A stretch of DNA of 12,854 nucleotides from an uncultured Eubacteriales bacterium (GTDB taxonomy: Bacteria; Bacillota; Clostridia; Oscillospirales; Oscillospiraceae): contig USQL01000064.1 in NCBI GenBank assembly GCA_900556935.1, positions 1 through 12,854 on the forward strand. The letters run 5' to 3'. This document shows, piece after piece, positions 6,820 to 12,854 of the stretch. The position numbers and the translations under genes were made by a program. The notes beneath the pieces were generated by a model. That model was not told the DNA's origin, did not search any database, and worked only from the letters and a program-made list of their open reading frames with translations. Position 1 is the stretch's first letter. Each line of letters opens with the position of its first letter.

Positions 6820-7647
6820 TTATTCCGATTTGGGGTCCAGGATATCCCGCAGGGAGTCTCCCACCATGTTAAAGACCACAACCACCAGGAAGATGGCAAG
6901 CCCCGGGAAAATCATCATCCAGGGGGCGGACTGCATACAGGCTCTGCCCTCATTGAGCATATAGCCCCATTCCGGCGCGGGCGGCTTGGTGCCGAAGCCC
7001 AAAAAAGACAGCGCCGCCAGCTCCAGCATCATGCCGCCAATGTCCGTAGTGGCCGTGATAATCAGGGTGGGCAGAGCGTTTGGCAGCATGTAGGCCAGAA
7101 GCATGTGCTTTGTTTTGGAGCCGGTGACAATGGCCGCGGACACATAGTCCCGCTCCCGTATTTTCAGCACCAGGCTTCTGGAAAGCCGGGCATATTTCGT
7201 CCAGTTGACCAGCACAATGGCAATGATGGCATTCCGGCTTCCGGCACCCATGATACCGGCAACCGCCAGCGCCAGAACCAGACCCGGGAAGGCCAGCATC
7301 ATATCGGCAACACGCATAATCACCGCGTCAATCCAGCCGCCAAAGTAGCCCGCCGTCACGCCCGCCACCGTACCGACCAGAAAAATCAGCGCCACCACGC
7401 CGAAGGTCGCGCTGAGGGAAGCCCTTGCGCCGTAAACCACCCGGACGAAAATATCTCTGCCCATTTTATCCGTACCGAAAATATGCTCCCGGCTGGGAGC
7501 CTGAAGCGCTTCCGTCAGAGCGCCCTTCAAAGGGTCTGCCCCGCCGGTCACCACAGGGGCAAACACCGCGCCCAGAATAATCAGCAGCGACAGCAGCAAA
7601 AATACCGTAAACTGCTTGTGGGCAAGGAAAAAATTCTTCTTTTTCAC
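6820..7647 (-). CDS. ABC transporter permease, OppC/DppC/NikC-like
   Basis: A 275-residue inner-membrane permease. After a cytoplasmic start and one membrane segment (about 13-33) come the family motif FGTDKMGRDIFVRVVYGAR (57-75), then five more segments. The ATPase-docking EAA-type loop lies near 167-192 (RDYVSAAIVTGS through LPN), followed by LSFLGFGTKPPAPEWG (213-228), a hallmark of OppC-type permeases. The start is GTG at 7647, with AAAGGAGG upstream inside the previous gene; its GTGA overlaps the TGA stop of the partner permease, a classic coupling arrangement. The frame extends to 7920 upstream, but that part overlaps the other permease and has no membrane-protein character. It forms the translocation pore with the permease at 7644. 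Confidence 0.94.
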   Translation of the reverse strand: MKKKNFFLAHKQFTVFLLLSLLIILGAVFAPVVTGGADPLKGALTEALQAPSREHIFGTDKMGRDIFVRVVYGARASLSATFGVVALIFLVGTVAGVTAGYFGGWIDAVIMRVADMMLAFPGLVLALAVAGIMGAGSRNAIIAIVLVNWTKYARLSRSLVLKIRERDYVSAAIVTGSKTKHMLLAYMLPNALPTLIITATTDIGGMMLELAALSFLGFGTKPPAPEWGYMLNEGRACMQSAPWMMIFPGLAIFLVVVVFNMVGDSLRDILDPKSE

Positions 7648-8591
7648 CGGATCTCCTCCTTTGCCCGGGTTCTCGGGTCGATGGCCCCGTAGGAGGCATC
7701 CACCAGAAGATTGATCACCATATAGATGAGCGCCAGCCACAGAACATAGCCCTGAATCAGATTGTAATCGCTGGAGGTGATGGCCGATACCGCCAGGTTT
7801 CCCAGCCCCGGATAGGAAAAAATAACCTCCACCACGCTGGTGCCGCCCAGCAGACTGCCAATGGACAGGCCAAACATGGTGACAAGGGGCAGCAGTGCGT
7901 TGGGAAATACATTCCGCCACAAAATAACCGATTCCTTCACGCCCCGGGCCCGGGCCCCTGTTGTATAGTCCTGGCTGAGCTCCTCCAGCACCGCTGTCCG
8001 GACCTGCCGGGTGTATTTGGAGGACATGGCCAGTGCCAGCGTCAGCGCCGGAAGGAAAATACTGCGCAGGTCCCCGGCTGAGCTGATGACGGGGAATGCC
8101 TTGATATGGACGCAGAACGCCAGCATCAGCAGCAGCCCCACCCAGAAATTGGGCATTGCGCAGCCCACAAAGGTCAATCCCCGCACCAGATAATCAATCC
8201 AGCGGTCCTTGTAAACCGCGGACAGCATTCCCAGCGGAACCGCCATCAGAAGCATCAGCCCCATGGATGCCAGGGTCAGCTTCACCGTCGGCCAAAGCCT
8301 GCCCAGAAGGAGCTCCGTCACAGGCTTATTCAGGGTATAGGACTTTCCAAAATCCCCCCGCAGGCAGTTTCCCAGCCACCGGAGGTACTGGGTCAGCAGG
8401 GGGTCATTGAGGCCCAGCTCTTCCCGGGTCTCCGCAACCAGCTCCTCCGTCGGCATAATCCCCGCCGCGGTGTACATATTGCGCACAGGGTCCCCCGGTG
8501 AAAGATAGGTCAGCAGGAAGGTCACAAAGCTGATGCCAACCAGCACCACCAGAATCTGTGCCAGCCGAAGGGCCAGCTTTTTCTTCTTCAA
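7644..8591 (-). CDS. ABC transporter permease, OppB/DppB/NikB-like
   Basis: A 315-residue inner-membrane permease of normal length. Features in order: basic start and first membrane segment (9-30) ending in LSPGDP, ELGLNDPLLTQYLRWL (58-73), RGDFGKSY (78-85), the EAA-type ATPase-docking loop near 209-236 (GARARG through FPNALLPL), and VIFSYPGLG (256-264) near the end, all typical of OppB-type proteins. The start codon is TTG at 8591: GAGGAG lies eight bases upstream and starting at the next ATG would remove the first membrane segment. A 61-base gap with a strong hairpin separates it from the binding-protein gene; downstream it overlaps the partner permease by four bases. Confidence 0.94.
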   Translation of the reverse strand: MKKKKLALRLAQILVVLVGISFVTFLLTYLSPGDPVRNMYTAAGIMPTEELVAETREELGLNDPLLTQYLRWLGNCLRGDFGKSYTLNKPVTELLLGRLWPTVKLTLASMGLMLLMAVPLGMLSAVYKDRWIDYLVRGLTFVGCAMPNFWVGLLLMLAFCVHIKAFPVISSAGDLRSIFLPALTLALAMSSKYTRQVRTAVLEELSQDYTTGARARGVKESVILWRNVFPNALLPLVTMFGLSIGSLLGGTSVVEVIFSYPGLGNLAVSAITSSDYNLIQGYVLWLALIYMVINLLVDASYGAIDPRTRAKEEIR

Positions 8592-8616
8592 GGCCGATTC
8601 TCCTCTCTTTTATGCA

Positions 8617-8643
8617 TTTGGCCGGGGCTGGGCCCCGGCCAAA
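8617..8643 (-). other. Strong hairpin between binding-protein and permease genes
   Basis: TTTGGCCGGGGC (8617-8628) and GCCCCGGCCAAA (8632-8643) form a perfect 12-pair stem with a three-base loop. On the minus strand it is followed by ATGCATAAAAG, with no T-run, so it is not a standard terminator. Such hairpins after binding-protein genes commonly protect the upstream message and lower permease expression; that role is inferred here. Confidence 0.6.
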
Positions 8644-8652
8644 CAGAAGCTT

Positions 8653-10218
8653 TTACGCCGGCACGATTTCCGTGGTAAGCCAGTAATAATCTGCCGTATG
8701 GATATGGGCGTAGCCCACACGCTTGGAGTAAATCATGGAGGAGTTATAATATCCGTCCACAACCACCAACGCGTCGTCAATGACAATCTGCTGCATCTGG
8801 TAGATCAGCTCCGCCCGCTTTTCCGCGTCCATCTCGCCTTTGAGCTGCTCATAAAGCGCATCGTATTCCGGATTGCTGTAGCCGCAGTAGGTGCCCTCGG
8901 TGGTCCAGTTGGCCATATACTCGAAGGGGTCACCGGTGCCGACGGTGGTCCAGTTGTTGTTGTTCAGGTCGTATTCCCCCGCGGCCAGCTTGCTCCACTG
9001 GTCATCGGAGCTGCCGAAGTCTGCCGTGCAGGCAATGCCGATCTCCGCCAGATACTGCATATGGGCATTGGAAAAATCGTTCAGCATCCGGTTTTCATAG
9101 GAGACGTAGTGCAAATCAATTTTCTTGCCGTCCAGCTCCCGGAAGCCGTCGCCATCAGTATCGATGATGCCCGCGTCATCTAAGAGCTTTTTGGCCCCCT
9201 CGGGGTCATACTTGTAGGGGTTTACCAGCTTGTCGTAGCCGTAGCTCAGGGTGGAGGGCAGCACGGAGAAGCCGGGGGTATACAGGTCTCCGATGGTCTT
9301 GGAGTGGCAGATGGTATCATAGTCAATGCCCATGAGGATGGCCTGCCGCAGGGTCTTGTTGCCCAGCACGCCGTTCAGATTCATCCAGCTGAAGCCGCAG
9401 CGCACACCGGAGGCGATGTCCACAGTGAAGTTGGGGTCGTCCTTAAAGTTCTGGATATCGGAGACGTTGGTGATGTTCTCCACCAGGTCCACCTGGCCGC
9501 TCTGCAGGGCCATGGTCTTGGCGGACGCGTCGCCCATAAAGAGGATGTGCACCTCGTCATAGGGCACCGTCTCCCGGTAGTTGGGATTGGCCTTCATGTC
9601 GTAGCCCACGCCCACACCGTTGAACTTGTCAATCATGTAAGGGCCGGTACCGATGGCACCGTTGTCAAAATCCTTCGTATGCTCCACATCCAGGATGGAC
9701 ATCACCGGATAGGCCAGCTGGCCGGGCAGGTTGGCATAGGGCTTGGAGGTCACAATGGTGATTGTATTGGCCGCGTCATCCGCCGTTACCTCCGCCTCGT
9801 ATTCCAGATACTTCTGGGGCTTGGCCGAGCCGCCGGGGCCGACCTCCTTGAGATACTCAAAATAGGCCTTCACCTTAGAGGGGGTCAGGGGGCAGCCGTC
9901 GGAGAACTTGATGTCCTTTTTCAGGGTAATCACCCACTCGGTATGGGCATCGTTGACGGTATAGCTCTCCGCCAGCCAGGGCTCCACATCCATATTGTCG
10001 TCAAATTTGAACAGGGCCTCGCTGATGCCGTAGCGCATGCAGTTCCAGGAGGAGCTGATGGCCATGGCCGTATTGACAGACCCGTCGTCATACATCTGGC
10101 ATCCGAAGTTCAAAACCTTGGAGGATGCCGCGCTCTTATTCTCCTGTTTCCCGCCACAGCCGGACAGCAGCAGTGCCGCGCACAGGAACAGGGCCAGCCA
10201 CGTTTTTGAGTGTTTCAT
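8653..10218 (-). CDS. ABC transporter solute-binding lipoprotein, SBP_bac_5 (peptide/nickel) family
   Basis: A 521-residue extracellular lipoprotein that captures the substrate for the permeases. The signal is MKHSK, a hydrophobic stretch, then LLSGC with the lipidated cysteine at 21. Family 5 features follow: LFKFD then PWLAESY, the IKFSDGCPL motif, GTGPY in the middle, and a DTDGDGFREL loop of the kind seen in many members. The NikA-like pattern of the N-terminal lobe fits peptide or metal-chelate binding, but residues that set the ligand cannot be identified by eye. ATG at 10218 follows an AGGATGG ribosome site. It is the first gene of the operon, about 330 bases downstream of a promoter whose leader contains a cobalamin riboswitch and terminator, so its expression should fall when B12 is plentiful. 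Confidence 0.95.
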   Translation of the reverse strand: MKHSKTWLALFLCAALLLSGCGGKQENKSAASSKVLNFGCQMYDDGSVNTAMAISSSWNCMRYGISEALFKFDDNMDVEPWLAESYTVNDAHTEWVITLKKDIKFSDGCPLTPSKVKAYFEYLKEVGPGGSAKPQKYLEYEAEVTADDAANTITIVTSKPYANLPGQLAYPVMSILDVEHTKDFDNGAIGTGPYMIDKFNGVGVGYDMKANPNYRETVPYDEVHILFMGDASAKTMALQSGQVDLVENITNVSDIQNFKDDPNFTVDIASGVRCGFSWMNLNGVLGNKTLRQAILMGIDYDTICHSKTIGDLYTPGFSVLPSTLSYGYDKLVNPYKYDPEGAKKLLDDAGIIDTDGDGFRELDGKKIDLHYVSYENRMLNDFSNAHMQYLAEIGIACTADFGSSDDQWSKLAAGEYDLNNNNWTTVGTGDPFEYMANWTTEGTYCGYSNPEYDALYEQLKGEMDAEKRAELIYQMQQIVIDDALVVVDGYYNSSMIYSKRVGYAHIHTADYYWLTTEIVPA

Positions 10219-10259
10219 ACCTTAACCATCCTTTCTGAATCTGTTCCCAAATACGGCGC

Positions 10260-10287
10260 AAAAAAGCCGGACTTCCGTCCGACTTTT
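10260..10287 (-). terminator. Riboswitch-controlled intrinsic terminator
   Basis: On the minus strand AAAAGTCGGAC (10287-10277) pairs with GTCCGGCTTTT (10273-10263), with one G-T pair and a GGAA tetraloop, running into six T. It sits between the cobalamin aptamer and the binding-protein ATG, 42 bases upstream of the latter. It is the likely off-switch used when the aptamer is ligand-bound. Confidence 0.88.
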
Positions 10288-10366
10288 CTATGCTATGCGT
10301 AAACAGTGCCTTGGAAGCGGCCTATTTCGCAGAACGTTCCCTGTCCGACGCAAGTACATTCTCAAA

Positions 10367-10519
10367 AATAAGCAGGTCTCCTGACTTAAGCTTCCACCGT
10401 CCGCAGCGCCCTCCCGAAAAAATCAGTGGCTTTATGCTTTGGACCAGCTATCACAGTGACGGGATCGTCCCGGAATCGCACCGGCTTCCCTTTTAATCAG
10501 ACTCTCGTCCGAACTTACT
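10367..10519 (-). promoter_or_regulatory. Cobalamin (B12) riboswitch aptamer
   Basis: The minus strand carries the conserved cobalamin-aptamer blocks in order. First is GGGAAGCCGGTGCGATTCC, then a CCCG block and CACTGTGA (about 10490-10449). The B12 box AAGTCAGGAGACCTGCTT follows at 10387-10370. AGTAAG (10519-10514) can pair with CTTATT (10372-10367) as the closing stem, and CCACTG/CGGTGG forms an internal arm. All core elements are present, so the aptamer looks functional. The class senses adenosyl- or methylcobalamin and normally shuts genes off. It is followed by a terminator at 10260-10287 and then the ABC transporter operon; end coordinates are approximate to a few bases. Confidence 0.94.
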
Positions 10520-10556
10520 CCCGGCGGCCAATTGCCGACTTTGTGAACTTTCTGTT

Positions 10557-10585
10557 ATTATTTCACAATTACCGCAAAATGTCAA
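10557..10585 (-). promoter_or_regulatory. Sigma-A promoter of the riboswitch operon
   Basis: On the minus strand TTGACA (10585-10580) and AATAAT (10562-10557) are separated by 17 bases. Transcription would start near 10550, about 30 bases before the cobalamin aptamer. It lies 27 bases after the stop of the upstream kinase-like gene. Confidence 0.72.
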
Positions 10586-10612
10586 CAGATTTTTTTAGTA
10601 AAACCACCCATT

Positions 10613-11518
10613 CTACTCCATGTTTCGGGCAATCCGAATGCCGCCCATGGCGGGGGACACGGTATTGACCACCACAGGGGCCAGCTTTTCCATGGCCTCC
10701 ACCGCCTGGGCCCGGAAGCAGTCGCTTTTGAACAGACCGCCGGACAGGACGATTTTCAGGTTCTCTTCCCCCTGGGCTTTGAGATTTTCCAGCATCTTCC
10801 CCGCGTAAAGGGTCAGGCTGTCCACCGCGCCCTGGCGAAGCTTTTTGCACAGGGGGGATTCCGCCGTCTCCAGAACGATGGAGGCATAGGAGGCAATCTC
10901 GTCCCCCTTGGTCAGATTGGAGAGCCTGTAGAGCATCTCCTCCCGACCGCCGCCCTGGGGCAGCAGCTTCTGCTCCACCGCCCGGAAGGTAAAGCAGTCC
11001 TCCCGGCAGCCGTCCAGCCACAGGGTCATCTCCCGCAAAAGCCGACAAGCCATCCAATAGCCGGAGCCCAGGTCCGAAAACGAGTAGTTCCACCCGCCGA
11101 TGCGGCTGCTGCGGCCCTGGCTGTCCACGCCCACCACAATGGAGCCCGTACCGGCGATGACCACCACCCCGGGCACATCCGCCGCCGCCCAGAAGGGCAG
11201 CACCGCGTCGTTGCACACATAGGTTTTCTCTGGCGGGAAGCCCGCCTGCTGAATCATGGCCTCATACACCAGCCGGTCCTCCGGCGTGTCACAGCCGGAC
11301 ATGCCCCAGACGCTTTTGGTCACATGGCCCGCCCGGATGCCGAAATTCTCCATCCGGCGCACCAGGTCCCGCATATTGGAAAAGGCCGCGGCGTTGCCCA
11401 CTGATTTGAAGCTGGTGGCCCCGCCGGAAAGCGAAAGGAGCTCCTTCCCCTCTCCGTCCGTCACAATCAGCTCCGTTTTGGTGCCGCCGCCGTCTACACT
11501 GAGATAAAGCTTGCTCAT
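10613..11518 (-). CDS. BadF/BadG/BcrA/BcrD-family ATPase, N-acetylglucosamine kinase-like
   Basis: A 301-residue protein of the sugar kinase/Hsp70/actin fold. The first phosphate-binding loop is DGGGTKTE (9-16), the probable catalytic Asp is in CNDA (D104), the second phosphate loop is GTGS (123-126), and LSGGLF near 260 fits the adenosine motif. GGW (141-143) followed by DLGSGYW resembles the kinase branch's GDEGSGYW, with Leu replacing Glu. No cysteine pair for an iron-sulfur cluster is evident, which argues against a dehydratase activator. Likely cytoplasmic phosphorylation of an amino sugar or similar hexose. ATG at 11518 is preferred over one two codons earlier because AGGGGG is then eight bases upstream. 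It is divergent from apbE and lies upstream of the riboswitch operon on the same strand, with no hairpin terminator in between. Confidence 0.88.
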   Translation of the reverse strand: MSKLYLSVDGGGTKTELIVTDGEGKELLSLSGGATSFKSVGNAAAFSNMRDLVRRMENFGIRAGHVTKSVWGMSGCDTPEDRLVYEAMIQQAGFPPEKTYVCNDAVLPFWAAADVPGVVVIAGTGSIVVGVDSQGRSSRIGGWNYSFSDLGSGYWMACRLLREMTLWLDGCREDCFTFRAVEQKLLPQGGGREEMLYRLSNLTKGDEIASYASIVLETAESPLCKKLRQGAVDSLTLYAGKMLENLKAQGEENLKIVLSGGLFKSDCFRAQAVEAMEKLAPVVVNTVSPAMGGIRIARNME

Positions 11519-11569
11519 AGTCATTTCCCCCTAAATGCCGCAGATTGCCAGATTCAGGCATCTATGTAT

Positions 11570-11598
11570 AATTTAGTACACTTTTCCACAAAATGCAA
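11570..11598 (-). promoter_or_regulatory. Probable promoter of the kinase-like gene
   Basis: On the minus strand TTGCAT (11598-11593) and TAAATT (11575-11570) are separated by 17 bases, giving a start near 11563 and a leader of about 45 bases. The match is moderate; a TATACA slightly further downstream could also serve as the -10. Confidence 0.45.
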
Positions 11599-11621
11599 CA
11601 GGGAAATTACGCGCCCCCGGC

Positions 11622-11650
11622 TTTACAGGTGGGAAGGCATGGGGTATAAT
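11622..11650 (+). promoter_or_regulatory. Sigma-A promoter of apbE
   Basis: TTTACA (11622-11627) and a perfect TATAAT (11645-11650) are separated by 17 bases. Transcription would start near 11657, about 31 bases before the apbE ATG. Its -35 is 23 bases from the -35 of the divergent kinase promoter, so the two do not overlap. Confidence 0.78.
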
Positions 11651-11687
11651 GGCTTTAATATTCTTTCTTTTACAAAAGTGAGGCACT

Positions 11688-12704
11688 ATGAAAAAGCTTT
11701 TATCCATATTCCTTTGCCTTTTCCTGCTCACCGGCTGCGCCGGGAGCGGGGAAGAAGCCCGTTCCTCCACCCGGTATCTCACCGCCATGGACACCGTTAT
11801 GACCCTGACGGCCTACGGGAAAAACCGGGAAGCGGCGCTGGACCAAGCGGAGGCGGAAATTGAACGGCTGGACGGTCTGCTCAGCGTGGGAAACCCGGAC
11901 AGCGAAATCAGCCGACTGAACACTTCCGGAACCCTAACCCTCTCCCGGGACCCGGCGGCGCTTCTGGGGCGCGCCCTGGACCTGGCCCGGGAAACCGGCG
12001 GACTGTTTGACCCAACGGTCTATCCCCTGGTCAAGCTCTGGGGCTTTTTTGACAAAAACTACCACGTCCCCACCGGGCAGGAGCTCCGGGACACGCTCTG
12101 CCTGGTTGGGTACGAAAAGCTGGCCTTTGTCCCCGATACCGGCCTTGTCACCCTGGGCCCGGGGCAGCAAATCGACCTGGGGGGCATCGGCAAGGGCTTT
12201 GCCTCCCAGAGCGTTACGGACCTTCTCCGCGCCTCCGGCGTGACCTCCGCCCTTTTGAGTCTGGGGGGCAACATCCAGTGCCTGGGAACCAAGCCCGACG
12301 GCACCCCCTGGAACATCGGCATCCGGGACCCCTGGAATGGGGACGGGACGCTGTACGCCGCCGTGAAGGTGACGGACAAAGCCGTCATCACCTCCGGCGG
12401 CTATGAGCGCTACTTTGAGGACCCGGAGACCGGGAACATCTACCGCCACATTTTAGACCCCCGCACCGGTGCCCCCGCGGAAAGCGGCCTGAGCTCCGTC
12501 TCCATCGTCACCCCCGACGGCACCCTGGGGGACGGGCTGTCCACCGCCCTGTATATCATGGGGCTTTCCGGGGCGGCCGACTACTGGCGGGCCCACCGGG
12601 AAAGCTTCGAGGCCATCCTCATCGCCGACGACGGCACCCTCTACGCAACGGAGGGCCTGAACGGCAGCATCACCTCCCAGTATGAAATCCACTATATCCG
12701 ATAA
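11688..12704 (+). CDS. apbE: FAD:protein FMN transferase, ApbE-type lipoprotein
   Basis: A 338-residue lipoprotein. The signal ends in LLTGC with the lipidated cysteine at 17. ApbE features follow in order: TAMDTVMTL (32-40), GGLFDPTVYPLVKLWGF (104-120), the IDLGGIGKGFA loop (162-172), SLGGNI (191-196), the HILDPRTG motif (254-261), and D282 followed by LSTALYIMG, where the Asp is expected to help bind the metal. The enzyme uses FAD to attach FMN to a Thr or Ser in partner proteins such as Rnf/Nqr subunits or extracellular flavoproteins, acting outside the membrane. ATG at 11688 follows GAGG. It is a single-gene unit with its own promoter and terminator; no flavinylation target with an FMN-binding domain is encoded in the window, so the partner is elsewhere. 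Confidence 0.96.
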   Translation: MKKLLSIFLCLFLLTGCAGSGEEARSSTRYLTAMDTVMTLTAYGKNREAALDQAEAEIERLDGLLSVGNPDSEISRLNTSGTLTLSRDPAALLGRALDLARETGGLFDPTVYPLVKLWGFFDKNYHVPTGQELRDTLCLVGYEKLAFVPDTGLVTLGPGQQIDLGGIGKGFASQSVTDLLRASGVTSALLSLGGNIQCLGTKPDGTPWNIGIRDPWNGDGTLYAAVKVTDKAVITSGGYERYFEDPETGNIYRHILDPRTGAPAESGLSSVSIVTPDGTLGDGLSTALYIMGLSGAADYWRAHRESFEAILIADDGTLYATEGLNGSITSQYEIHYIR

Positions 12705-12707
12705 CTC

Positions 12708-12748
12708 CACCGCCATTGCCCTTCTCCGGCAGTGGCGGTGTTTTATTA
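12708..12748 (+). terminator. Intrinsic terminator of apbE
   Basis: CACCGCCATTGCC (12708-12720) pairs with GGCAGTGGCGGTG (12728-12740), thirteen pairs with one G-T, around the loop CTTCTCC. TTTTATTA follows directly. It begins four bases after the apbE stop. Confidence 0.92.
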
Positions 12749-12782
12749 TCCATTGTTCAAAAAGGGATCCAAAAACCTAAAG

Positions 12783-12854
12783 AACCGGGGCTGTTAAGAA
12801 ACGCTGTCATTGCGAACCAGTGACCGATGTCACTGGTGTGGCAATCCCCCGGTT
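12783..12854. repeat. Palindromic REP/MITE-like element at the window edge
   Basis: Outer arms AACCGGGG (12783-12790) and CCCCGGTT (12847-12854) are exact inverted repeats. Inside, ATTGC (12809-12813) pairs with GCAAT (12841-12845) and ACCAGTGAC (12816-12824) with GTCACTGGT (12829-12837) around a CGAT loop. The GTCATTGCGA...GTGGCAATC core resembles short dispersed repeats common in several bacterial groups. Only one copy is in the window and the element may continue past the edge. Confidence 0.6.

Noticed and set aside
7648..7920. N-terminal extension of the OppC-like permease
   Set aside because: It overlaps the OppB-like gene in another frame and lacks membrane-protein character; the GTG at 7647 has a strong ribosome site.
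9304..10209. Plus-strand open frame of about 300 codons opposite the binding-protein gene
   Set aside because: No recognisable motif; the antisense frame encodes a clear SBP_bac_5 lipoprotein.
11570..11650. Shared regulator site between the kinase and apbE promoters
   Set aside because: No palindrome of useful length is visible between the two -35 boxes, and the promoters do not overlap.

Overview
The window looks like chromosomal DNA from a low-oxygen gut Firmicute, most probably an Oscillospiraceae-type Clostridia (Flavonifractor/Oscillibacter-like). This is inference from GC-rich genes with AGGAGG-type ribosome sites, Gram-positive-style lipoproteins, strong sigma-A promoters in AT-rich gaps, a cobalamin riboswitch of Firmicute form, and the short palindromic element at the right edge. 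No phage, transposase or CRISPR feature is visible.

Layout. (1) 1-463: no intact gene until a tRNA-Val(GAC) on the minus strand with its own promoter and likely terminator; the first 200 bases hold a start-less open frame that may be a remnant. (2) 578-1087: a small secreted lipoprotein of unknown function, minus strand. (3) 1277-3644: a divergent pair, a LysR-type regulator (minus) and a sodium-coupled NSS-family transporter (plus). Their 112-base gap carries two divergent promoters that share one -35 region, plus a LysR-type palindrome placed where such regulators usually bind. (4) 3705-10585: a minus-strand operon led by a cobalamin (B12) riboswitch with an intrinsic terminator. It encodes a solute-binding lipoprotein, two permeases and two ATPases of the peptide/nickel (Opp/Dpp/Nik) ABC class, and finally a MATE exporter. 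Stops and starts overlap or nearly touch from the permeases onward. (5) 10613-11518: a BadF/BadG/BcrA-type sugar-kinase-like ATPase on the same strand, just upstream of the riboswitch promoter and with no terminator between. (6) 11688-12704: apbE (FAD:protein FMN transferase lipoprotein) on the plus strand, divergent from the kinase, with its own promoter and terminator. (7) 12783-12854: a palindromic repeat running to the window edge.

The most notable point is the operon in (4). An Opp/Nik-type importer plus a MATE exporter under a B12 riboswitch suggests a substrate tied to cobalamin supply: cobalt, a cobalt chelate, or a corrinoid precursor. The sequence shows the regulation clearly; the substrate is inference.
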